Both the position numbers and the translations under genes were made by a program. Shown piece by piece: positions 24,103 to 31,813 of a stretch of DNA of 41,897 nucleotides. Source of the DNA: CF-161 sp035259145 (GTDB taxonomy: Bacteria; Chloroflexota; Dormibacteria; Dormibacterales; Dormibacteraceae); NCBI GenBank assembly GCA_035259145.1, contig DATFWQ010000075.1:1-41897 (forward strand). The letters run 5' to 3'. Under the pieces are notes generated by a model. That model saw only the letters and a program-made list of their open reading frames with translations, did not search any database and was not told the DNA's origin. The first letter of the stretch is position 1; each line of letters begins with the position of its first letter.

Positions 24103-24381
24103 GTCTCAACTTTAGTGGGCGATAGCGCACCGGTTTCACGTGGCGGGGCCTGAGCGAGCCTCGCCGCGGTGCCATCACGACTTGCGCGCGCTTGCATTTC
24201 CCTACAGCGTGACAGTAGACTAATTGATAGGCTCATTGTCCGGAAGAGTTTGGTGCGGCGCGTAAGGGCACGCCATCAACAGGCAATCGACCCTTGCCGG
24301 GTGTCGCCCAGAAGTGCATGATGGTCGTCCTCCGGCGTGGCCAGTGAGTTCACTTGCCGGACGGCGCTGGAGGTCAGACCA
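24103..24381. other. Intergenic region upstream of the large helicase gene
   Basis: 279 bp between divergent genes. It contains the adenosyltransferase -10 box, an AT-richer patch around 24192-24235 with a candidate plus-strand promoter, and a 10-codon frame (24318-24347) without a good ribosome site. I see no tRNA, terminator or mobile-element end. Confidence 0.5.
24192..24221 (+). promoter_or_regulatory. Candidate promoter of the helicase gene
   Basis: TTGCAT (24192-24197), 18 bp and TAGACT (24216-24221) lie in the AT-richer patch. The start point near 24228 would give a leader of about 150 nt, unusually long for this window, leading to GGAGGT and ATG 24382. Confidence 0.4.
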
Positions 24382-27300
24382 ATGTCAGTGATCCCTCTGC
24401 CCAGGGTGGCGCAGGACGACGTGCGCGATCGCGCCGTCCGACTGTTCACGTTCCTGAAGGAGTACACCCAGCTCCGTGCCAGCACCGCGCTGACCACTGA
24501 CGCTTACGACGAAGTCATATGGCTGGCCGACGTCTCCGACCTGCCTGGCTGTCATTGCGCGGCGGTGGAGCCCACCCGCGACGGTGAGGTCTGGCTGGAG
24601 ATCCGCAAGCCGAAGCTCCAGCCGGCGCCGCGGCCCCCTGAGCTGCTTCGGCCCTGGCTGCAGCAGTTCAGCGACTCCGCGCTCGAGACGCCTCCGCTGC
24701 GGGACTCGATCCCGGATGCCAACCCGCGCCCCGAGGCCGCCCAGTCCGAAGAGGGTGTACTACCGCAAATCCTGCTCCACGACCAGCCCGAGATCCGCAC
24801 CGCCTACGACGATTACGTGAAGCGCGAGTGGGCGCCGTGGGCCTCGCGCGACCGCCCCCTACAGCGTGCTCAGCGCGCCTACACCGACCTCTTCCGCCTG
24901 CACCAGTCGCAGGAGCGGCTTGGCGAGGCCTACGAGGTTGTGATGGGCATCGGTCATCTGGCCTGGCGGAAGCCGTCGGGTGAGGTAGTTCGTCGCCACG
25001 TCGTGATCGCGCAGACCGACGTTCGTTTCGACGCCGACCGCGGCACCATCAGCGTCACGGCAGCGGCAGACGGCGCTCGGCCGGCACTCGAGCAGGAGAT
25101 GCTCGAGCCCGGCGAGAGACCGCCGCCACCTGTGCTGGACGAGATCGACGCAGATCTCGCTGCTGTCGGCGATGACGTCTTCGCAGACCCGGCGGTTGCA
25201 AGCTCGGTCCGGCGCTGGGTGCACGCCGTGTCCGCGCGTGGACGATTCGATGAGACGCTGGAGCCGCAGCGGGAGACAACTGAGGAGCCGACCGTTCACC
25301 TTGCGCCGGCCGTGATCCTGCGCCGCCGCAGTGAGCGCTCGATCGTGCAGGCGCTGACGTCCATCGCCGACCAGGTGCGCGCCGGCGCACCGATCCCAGA
25401 AGGAGTGCGCCGGCTGGTGGACCTGGCGGAGGCCGCCGTAGAGGTCGAGACCCCGGACGGCGAGCTCGAGGCAGAGGATGCCGAGGAGATCCTCTTTCCG
25501 CTTCCGGCCAACGACACCCAGCTGGACATCGTGCGCCGGCTGCGGTCCCGGCCTGGCGTCCTCGTCCAGGGCCCTCCCGGCACCGGAAAGTCGCACACCA
25601 TCGCCAACCTCGTGGCTCACCTGCTGGCACACGGCCGGCGAGTGCTGGTCACGAGCCATACGGCGCGCGCTCTCGAGGTGCTGCGGGACCGGATCCCGGC
25701 CGAGGTTCGCGAGCTGGCTGTCGTCGTGCTCGGCAATGACGCCCGCGGTCGCGAGGAGCTCCAGGCGTCCGTCCACAACATTTCGGAGCGGTACGCAACC
25801 TGGGACTCCAGGCGCTCCTGGGGCCGCGTCGGGCGCCACCGCCGTGAGCTGGAGGCCGCCAGAGCGGCGGAGTCAGATCTGCGCGAGCGCTTGCGCCGGC
25901 TGCGTGAGAGCGACACTCATCGTCATCCCCCGGCGTTCGGGGGCTACGAGGGCACCGCCCAGGACATCGCGCGCCAGCTGCGGGCTCGCGCTGCAGATCT
26001 GAACTGGGTCCCGGACCCTGTCGAGGCGGCTGCCGAAGCACCGCTGGGCGACGCCGAGGCGGTCGCCCTGTTGGAGTTGCTGCGCTCCATCGACGCCCTG
26101 GAGGAGGCAGAACTGGACGCGCTGGCGGTCGACGTTGACGCCCTGCCCAGCCCAGAAGCGTTCGCCGCTCTCGTAGGGGACGAGCGCGAGGCGGCCGAAC
26201 AGCGCGACGAGCACGCCGACCCGCCCGACCCCGCGCTAGCGGCTGCCTCACCGGAGGCCGCCGAAGCTCTGGCCGCATCAATAGTCGAGCTGCGCCGTCG
26301 GCGGGCCGGGCTGAGCCGCCGCGCCGAGAGCTGGGTGGCCGGCGCGGCGAGCCAGGTAACCGCCGGCATGGCGGGACGCTGGCGGGAGCTGGAGCGGATG
26401 ACCCGGGAAACACTGGATGCCGTCCGGCCATATGTGCCAGATGCGAGCGCCAGCCAGGTCACCGGTGTGGAGGGACACGACCTCGCCTCCGTACAGGCAG
26501 ACGCCACCGCGCTCAGTGCACACCTTCGAAACGGCGGCGGCCTGGGCGTTGGTCCGATTCGGCCAGGGCCGGTGAAGAGAGCCCGTTATCTCGTTGACAG
26601 CGTCCGCGTCGACGGGGCGCCCTGCCGGGACGCGACGGCGCTGGCCCGCGTGGCGGCGTGGGCGTACGTGCACGACCGCCTGGCTCGGCTGGACGGCGCC
26701 TGGGCGTCGCTCAGGCAGTCGGGCGAGGGCGGCGCGGCTCTTCGCTGCGCCGAGTACGCAGACGTGACCACCACTCTTCATGACGTGTTGGCGCTGGAGG
26801 AGGCCACCACTGCCGCCTTGCACTGTGCGGCGTCTGTGCCAGGTCTGGCCGCGCCGCCCTGGGAAGACGATGCCGCGCTGGGCGAGCTTCTGTGGAGGGT
26901 CGAGGGCGTTCGCCGGGAGCGCCGGCTCCAGGCAGCTCGCGGCCGGCTGGACGACGTGCTGGCTGTGGCCGGATCCGGCCACCCGGCGGAGGCAGCGCTG
27001 CGGGCCGCCATCGCTGACCGCGACCCACTGGCCTACGCCATTCAGCGTTCGGCGCTCGAGCGGCTCGCGGCGAGGCGGGACGGGCTCCGCCGGCGGCGGG
27101 AGCTCGGCGAGCGGCTGCGAATGGCCGCTCCACGGCTGGCAGCGCGGCTGGCGGCGACGGCCCAGGATTCAGCATGGGACGGCAGGCTGCGCGCATTTTC
27201 GGCGGCCTGGGAGTGGGCTCGTGCGGACGCCTGGCTGGCGGCTCAGGCCGACCCGACAGTGGTCTCCAGGCTGGAGCGGGACCTTGACGACGTCAGGCAG

Positions 27301-28800
27301 CGCATCGAGCGCGCCACCCACGGACTGGCCGCCGAGCTGGCCTGGCGGCACTGCCTGGACCGGCTGTCGGAGCGCGAGCGCGCGCACCTCGAGACCTGGG
27401 AGGAGGCCGTCCGCAAGATTGGCAAGGGCACTGGCAAGCACGCCGCTCGATGGCGCCAGCGAGCCCGCGAAGCGATGCAAGGCTGCCGCAGCGCCATCCC
27501 CGCCTGGATCATGCCGATCTTCAAGATCGCAGAAACGGTGGATATGACCCCCGAGGCCTTCGACGTCGTGATCGTCGACGAGGCCAGCCAGTCTGGCCCA
27601 GAAGCGCTCTTCCTGCAGTTCCTGGCCCGGCGGGTCATCGTGGTCGGCGACGACCAGCAGATCAGCCCCGACAACGTCGGCGTCGACCGCGACAAGGTGC
27701 AGTTCCTGAACACTCAGTACCTGCATGACGTCCCACTGGCGATGCACTATGACGCGGACACCAGCTTCTTCACCCACGCGGCCATCCGCTATGGCGATCG
27801 GCTCGTGCTCCAGGAGCACTTCCGGTGTATGCCCGAGATCATCGGGTTCTCCAACTCGCTCTGTTACAGGGATCGTCCTCTAGTTCCCCTGCGCCAGTTC
27901 GGCAGCGATCGGTTGCGCCCCGTCATCCAGGTCCGCCGCATTCACGACGGCGTCTACACGGACGGCCACGTCAACGAAGCAGAGGCCTCCGCGATCACCG
28001 ATCAGGTCGTCGCCTGCCTGGAAGATCCGAGCTATAGGGGCAAGACCATGGGCGTTGTCAGCCTGGTCGGCTCGGAGCAGGCCAAGTTGATCGCCAGGAT
28101 GCTGACTCAGCGCGTCGACCCAGCCGAGCTCGACCGGCGCCGGCTCCTCTGCGGCGACGCCTACGCGTTCCAGGGCGATGAACGCGACGTGATGTTCATG
28201 AGCCTGGTTCAGGCCCCACGCGCCGGCCACCGACTTTACGCAGGGACCCACGACCGGGACCGTCGCCGGTTCAACGTCGCCGCCAGCCGCGCCCGTGACC
28301 AGCTCTGGCTGTTCCACTCGGCAACGCTCGACGATCTCCACCCCGCCGGTGTAGCTCACCGCCTGCTGCACTACTGTCTCCAGCCGCGCATCGAGCCGGC
28401 GCCGGCCGGGAGCCTGGCGGTTGAGGCATGGCGCCGGCGGGTCGCCGAGCGCGCCGCCGGCGACCAGGTACCCCACCCGTTCGAGTCATGGTTGGAGCTC
28501 GACGTTTTCCTCTGCCTGCAAGACAGCGGCTTCCGGGTCATCCCGCAGCACGAGGTGGCCGGCTACCGGGTCGACCTGATGGTGGAGGGTCGGAGCGGCC
28601 GGCTGGCCGTGGAGTGCGACGGCGACCAGTGGCCCGGCAATGACGCCTTCGAGCGTGCGCTCACGCGTCAGAGGATGCTGGAGCGCTGTGGCCTGCCCTT
28701 CGCCCGCATCCGTGGGGCCGCCTTCTACCGCGACCCCGACGCTGCGTTGGAGCCACTGTGGGCCGACCTGCGCCAGTACGACATCCGACCAGCTCGCTGA
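24382..28800 (+). CDS. Giant SF1 (AAA_11/AAA_12, Dna2/NAM7-like) helicase with C-terminal REase-like domain
   Basis: 1472 aa from ATG 24382, chosen for GGAGGT 7 nt upstream; an in-frame GTG at 24337 is less likely. Domain order: an uncharacterised N-terminal region (1-390), Walker A QGPPGTGKSHT (397-404) and motif Ia VLVTSHTARALE, then about 640 residues of Arg/Ala-rich helical, coiled-coil-like insertion. The second helicase half follows: motif II IVDEASQS (D1066/E1067), motif III VVGDDQQISP, EHFRCMPEI, AYAFQGDERDV and RFNVAASRARD. The C-terminus (about 1367-1472) is a PD-(D/E)xK-like fold of the MTES_1575/Vsr sort: YRVDLMVEG with D1398 and AVECDGDQW with E1411/D1413, then FARIRGAAFYRD. All helicase motifs are present, so it should be an active ATPase joined to a nuclease. 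A defence or repair role is inferred from architecture. Confidence 0.88.
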   Translation: MSVIPLPRVAQDDVRDRAVRLFTFLKEYTQLRASTALTTDAYDEVIWLADVSDLPGCHCAAVEPTRDGEVWLEIRKPKLQPAPRPPELLRPWLQQFSDSALETPPLRDSIPDANPRPEAAQSEEGVLPQILLHDQPEIRTAYDDYVKREWAPWASRDRPLQRAQRAYTDLFRLHQSQERLGEAYEVVMGIGHLAWRKPSGEVVRRHVVIAQTDVRFDADRGTISVTAAADGARPALEQEMLEPGERPPPPVLDEIDADLAAVGDDVFADPAVASSVRRWVHAVSARGRFDETLEPQRETTEEPTVHLAPAVILRRRSERSIVQALTSIADQVRAGAPIPEGVRRLVDLAEAAVEVETPDGELEAEDAEEILFPLPANDTQLDIVRRLRSRPGVLVQGPPGTGKSHTIANLVAHLLAHGRRVLVTSHTARALEVLRDRIPAEVRELAVVVLGNDARGREELQASVHNISERYATWDSRRSWGRVGRHRRELEAARAAESDLRERLRRLRESDTHRHPPAFGGYEGTAQDIARQLRARAADLNWVPDPVEAAAEAPLGDAEAVALLELLRSIDALEEAELDALAVDVDALPSPEAFAALVGDEREAAEQRDEHADPPDPALAAASPEAAEALAASIVELRRRRAGLSRRAESWVAGAASQVTAGMAGRWRELERMTRETLDAVRPYVPDASASQVTGVEGHDLASVQADATALSAHLRNGGGLGVGPIRPGPVKRARYLVDSVRVDGAPCRDATALARVAAWAYVHDRLARLDGAWASLRQSGEGGAALRCAEYADVTTTLHDVLALEEATTAALHCAASVPGLAAPPWEDDAALGELLWRVEGVRRERRLQAARGRLDDVLAVAGSGHPAEAALRAAIADRDPLAYAIQRSALERLAARRDGLRRRRELGERLRMAAPRLAARLAATAQDSAWDGRLRAFSAAWEWARADAWLAAQADPTVVSRLERDLDDVRQRIERATHGLAAELAWRHCLDRLSERERAHLETWEEAVRKIGKGTGKHAARWRQRAREAMQGCRSAIPAWIMPIFKIAETVDMTPEAFDVVIVDEASQSGPEALFLQFLARRVIVVGDDQQISPDNVGVDRDKVQFLNTQYLHDVPLAMHYDADTSFFTHAAIRYGDRLVLQEHFRCMPEIIGFSNSLCYRDRPLVPLRQFGSDRLRPVIQVRRIHDGVYTDGHVNEAEASAITDQVVACLEDPSYRGKTMGVVSLVGSEQAKLIARMLTQRVDPAELDRRRLLCGDAYAFQGDERDVMFMSLVQAPRAGHRLYAGTHDRDRRRFNVAASRARDQLWLFHSATLDDLHPAGVAHRLLHYCLQPRIEPAPAGSLAVEAWRRRVAERAAGDQVPHPFESWLELDVFLCLQDSGFRVIPQHEVAGYRVDLMVEGRSGRLAVECDGDQWPGNDAFERALTRQRMLERCGLPFARIRGAAFYRDPDAALEPLWADLRQYDIRPAR

Positions 28801-28849
28801 GTCCCATACTGTCGGAGTCGTCCAGACACCGAGGGGAGGTGGCGAGTCA

Positions 28850-29923
28850 TTGCCGGTGCCCAACCCGCGAGATGCTCAGCTCACGTGTTCATTGCTCGCC
28901 GCCTGGCTTGCCAGGCACATACCGCTCGCCGAAGGGCTGACCGTCTCCGGGCTCCACACGCCATCAGGGAGCGGATTCTCCAGTGAGACGCTCCTCTTCG
29001 ACGCCGAATGGGCGCAAGAGGGCGTCAGGCGACGGCGGGCACTGGTCGTCCGGGTCGCGCCTATCGCGTATCAGCTGTTCCCTGAGCCGCGGTTTCAGGA
29101 CTACTGCCGCGTCATGAGCATCCTCGGGCGTAGGTCTGGCCTTCCGATCCCGCGCGTTCGCTGGTATGAGCCCGACCCTGACCTCCTGGGAGCTCCGTTC
29201 GTCGTCACGGATCATGTGACCGGCCGAGTGCCCCCGGACAACCCGACCTACCACGTCGATGGGTGGGTCACCGAGGCGTCGCCTACCCAACGGGCACAGA
29301 TGTGGTGGCGGAGCATCGATGTACTCGCCGAGATCCATAGACTCGACGTCGGCACCCTCGGTCTCGGCTTCGTCGACCGGCCCGAGTACGGGCGCACCGG
29401 AATCGACCAGCAGCTCGGCTACTACGAGCGGTTCCTATCCTGGACCGGAAGCCTGGCGCCGCCAGTCTGTCAGACCGCCCTGGACTGGCTGCGGCGCAAG
29501 CAGCCCGCGGAGGATGGGCCGCCCAGCCTGCTCTGGGGTGACGCGCGGATCGGCAACGTGATTTTCTTTGACTTCGAGCCACGCGCCCTGCTGGATTGGG
29601 AGATGGTGACGCTTGGCCAGCCGGAGGTCGACCTGGCCTGGTTCCTCTACCTGGATCGCCACCACAGCGAAGGGTCCGGCGTGGCCCGGCTGGCGGGCTT
29701 CCCGAGCCAGGAGCACACCGTTGCCCGTTACGAGCGGCTTCTGGGGCGGCAGATGCGCCACATGACTTACTACGAAGTCTTTGCAGCGCTGAGATTCGCT
29801 GTCATCATGGCTCGTCTCGGGCAGCTCTTCATCGAGTTTGGGTGGCTGCCTCCGGAGAGCGACTACCCCTCCGACAACACCGCCGCGAGGCTGCTGTGCG
29901 CGGTCCTGGAGGCACGATGCTGA
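28850..29923 (+). CDS. APH-fold phosphotransferase (aminoglycoside/choline kinase family)
   Basis: 357 aa. The catalytic loop is LLWGDARIGNVIFFD, with D231 as base and N236; tryptophan replaces the usual histidine, as in many COG3173 members. The metal motif is ALLDWEM with D249 and E251. SGFSSETLLFDAEW near the N-terminus is the nucleotide loop region. Start TTG 28850 follows GAGGTGG by 7 nt; GTG 28856 is the alternative. The physiological substrate is likely a small alcohol and not an antibiotic, but this is not shown. It begins 49 bp after the helicase and overlaps the next gene by 7 bp, so the pair should act together. Confidence 0.87.
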   Translation: MPVPNPRDAQLTCSLLAAWLARHIPLAEGLTVSGLHTPSGSGFSSETLLFDAEWAQEGVRRRRALVVRVAPIAYQLFPEPRFQDYCRVMSILGRRSGLPIPRVRWYEPDPDLLGAPFVVTDHVTGRVPPDNPTYHVDGWVTEASPTQRAQMWWRSIDVLAEIHRLDVGTLGLGFVDRPEYGRTGIDQQLGYYERFLSWTGSLAPPVCQTALDWLRRKQPAEDGPPSLLWGDARIGNVIFFDFEPRALLDWEMVTLGQPEVDLAWFLYLDRHHSEGSGVARLAGFPSQEHTVARYERLLGRQMRHMTYYEVFAALRFAVIMARLGQLFIEFGWLPPESDYPSDNTAARLLCAVLEARC

Positions 29924-30996
29924 CCCCGCTTGACGACTACCCGATCCACCAGGTCGCCGAGGTGATGCGCCACGTCGGCACGAGCGACCGCAACTTCTAC
30001 GATCGCTACTACTTCAACTGCCACCGGTGCAGCCCGGATCTGTTCCTCGCCGCAGGGCTGGGCCAGTACCCCAACCTCGGCGTCCTAGACGCGTTCGCCG
30101 TGCTGACAGCGGGTGGGCTGCACCACGTCGTTCGCGCCTCCCGGGAGCTTGGCTCTGACCGAATGGACACGAGCGTGGGGCCATTCCGGGTCGAGGTGCT
30201 GGAGGGGCTGCAGAGGCTGCGGCTGGTGCTGGAGCCGAACGAGTGGGATCTCGACTTCGACCTGGTCTGGGAGGGCGGCATCCCTGCCACGCGTGAGCCG
30301 CGCCACTTCGTGCGCCACCAGAACCGGGTCGTCTTCAACTCGGTCCGCCTGGCCCAGACTGGACGCTGGTCAGGCGCTCTACGCCTCGCCGGCGAGACCC
30401 AGCACGTGACGCCGGATCGCTGGTGGGGATTCCGCGATCGATCCTGGGGCATCAGGCCCGTGGGCGAGCCGGAGCCGCCGGGCATCGGCGCCACCGAGCC
30501 GCCGGCGTTCTTCTGGATCTACGCCCCGATGCAGTTCATGGACTGCTCGATCCTCGCCATCGTGCAGGAGGACCGGCACGGTGGCCGACTCCTCGAGGAG
30601 GCGGTCAGGGTCTGGCCGGCGTCTGCCGGACGTCCGCCTGAGCCGCTGGGCAGGCCTGAGCACCGCATCGCTTACGAGCCGGGCACCCGCAACGCCCAGG
30701 CCGCGACGCTGGCGTTTACGCCTCCTGGCAGCGCCAGGTTCGAGGTGCGGGTGGAACCGTTGGTGCCACTCCACCTCAGCGTGGCGGGTTACGGAGGCGA
30801 CCCGGGCTGGCGGCATGGTTCGTACCAGGGTCGCCTCAAGGTGGAGGGGTTCACGCTCGATCCCAGGCGCGCGGAGGACCAGGCGCGGCTGGTTGGCCTC
30901 GTCGACTACCTCGCCCGCTTCGAACTGGACGATCAGGTGGGATGGGGCTTGTTCGAGTTTCTGGCGCTCGGCCCCCACGAGCCGTCCGGGTTCTGA
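29917..30996 (+). CDS. AttH/CrtC-like (DUF7064/DUF7065-type) lipocalin-fold protein
   Basis: 359 aa, mostly beta. A conserved-looking core WWGFRDRSWGIRPVGEPEP near residues 170-188 and MQFMDCSILAIVQED resemble the two-lobed AttH/hydroxyneurosporene-synthase-like proteins often found beside APH kinases. I assign the family from pattern, not from a search. There is no signal peptide, and NFYDRYYFNCHRC near the start is Cys/His-bearing. ATG 29917 lies within the end of the kinase gene behind GGAG. Relatives hydrate or bind isoprenoids, steroids or other lipids. With the kinase this suggests processing of a hydrophobic alcohol, an inference only. Confidence 0.7.
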   Translation: MLTPLDDYPIHQVAEVMRHVGTSDRNFYDRYYFNCHRCSPDLFLAAGLGQYPNLGVLDAFAVLTAGGLHHVVRASRELGSDRMDTSVGPFRVEVLEGLQRLRLVLEPNEWDLDFDLVWEGGIPATREPRHFVRHQNRVVFNSVRLAQTGRWSGALRLAGETQHVTPDRWWGFRDRSWGIRPVGEPEPPGIGATEPPAFFWIYAPMQFMDCSILAIVQEDRHGGRLLEEAVRVWPASAGRPPEPLGRPEHRIAYEPGTRNAQAATLAFTPPGSARFEVRVEPLVPLHLSVAGYGGDPGWRHGSYQGRLKVEGFTLDPRRAEDQARLVGLVDYLARFELDDQVGWGLFEFLALGPHEPSGF

Positions 30997-31041
30997 ACGA
31001 CCGGGGGAGGGGCCCATTGGCGACGGTTGTACGTATCAGCA

Positions 31042-31055
31042 ACCCCGCGAGGGGT
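31042..31055. terminator. Short GNRA-capped hairpin between convergent genes
   Basis: ACCCC-GCGA-GGGGT forms a perfect 5-bp stem with a GCGA tetraloop, followed by CCTTCT on the plus strand, in the 98-bp gap between convergent genes. The stem is short and the T-run poor, so a terminator role is tentative. Confidence 0.35.
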
Positions 31056-31094
31056 CCTTCTGCGGAACTGAGAAGCACGCCAGCCTTCGACTAG

Positions 31095-31760
31095 CTACGG
31101 CCGGTCTCTGACCAGGCGCGCAGCAACTTCACCGAACGTCGCGTCCGCCAGCGACCCCAGCAGGAGGTCGGCCCCGCTGAGGTCATGGCTGGCTGTCAGA
31201 GAGCTGGGTACCGCCACTACGTACAGGCCTGCCGCGCTTGCCGACTGCACCCCCGCCGCCGAGTCCTCGACGGCTATGGCCTCCGCCGCGCTGACGCCCA
31301 GGCACCGCAGAACGGCCAGATAGATGTCGGGGGCGGGCTTGGCCTCCGCAACGTCCTCGGCGCATCGTATGCACCTCCAACCGTCAAGACCCAATCGCTC
31401 CAGATGCCCGACGACCCATCGCCGGGACGAGTTGGAGGCCAGGCCGAGCCGAGCCCCCATCACGATCGCCTCCTGTCGCCAGGCCAGCACACCCGGTTCG
31501 ATTGGCAGCGCCCTGACAAGCTCTGCTTCCCGGCGGCGGTGTGCGGCACGAATGGTCTCGCGGTCAAGAGTCCGCCCCACCCGTCGCTCGAGCTCGGCCA
31601 TCGCGTCGAACGTGCTCATTCCGTGTCCGACGATCGTCTTCCAGAAGTCCAGGGGAAGGTGCTCGCCGTGCTGCTCATACACCTCAGCCCACGCCTGGTA
31701 GACCGGCACCTCGGTGTCGAGGATCAGGCCGTCGAAATCGAACACGAGGGCACGAACCAC
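31095..31760 (-). CDS. HAD-superfamily hydrolase (beta-phosphoglucomutase-like subfamily)
   Basis: 221 aa. Motif I is FDFDGLILDTE with nucleophile D8 and acid/base D10. Motif II is LASNSS, motif III lysine lies in EAKPAPDIYL and motif IV is VEDSAAG. A four-helix cap (about 17-85) places it with beta-phosphoglucomutase/phosphoglycolate-type phosphatases. It should dephosphorylate or isomerise a small sugar phosphate in the cytoplasm. GTG 31760 has no ribosome site; a weak CAGACT box lies 6 nt upstream. It is divergent from the molybdenum hydroxylase by 53 bp. Confidence 0.9.
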   Translation of the reverse strand: MVRALVFDFDGLILDTEVPVYQAWAEVYEQHGEHLPLDFWKTIVGHGMSTFDAMAELERRVGRTLDRETIRAAHRRREAELVRALPIEPGVLAWRQEAIVMGARLGLASNSSRRWVVGHLERLGLDGWRCIRCAEDVAEAKPAPDIYLAVLRCLGVSAAEAIAVEDSAAGVQSASAAGLYVVAVPSSLTASHDLSGADLLLGSLADATFGEVAARLVRDRP

Positions 31761-31813
31761 GATCCAAGTCTGGCGTGAAACTCGGCGTTCCCGTCCTGTT
31801 GTACATATAGCCG

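Noticed and set aside
24318..24347. Ten-codon leader peptide before the helicase gene
   Set aside because: No ribosome site, no regulatory codons and no attenuator hairpins nearby.
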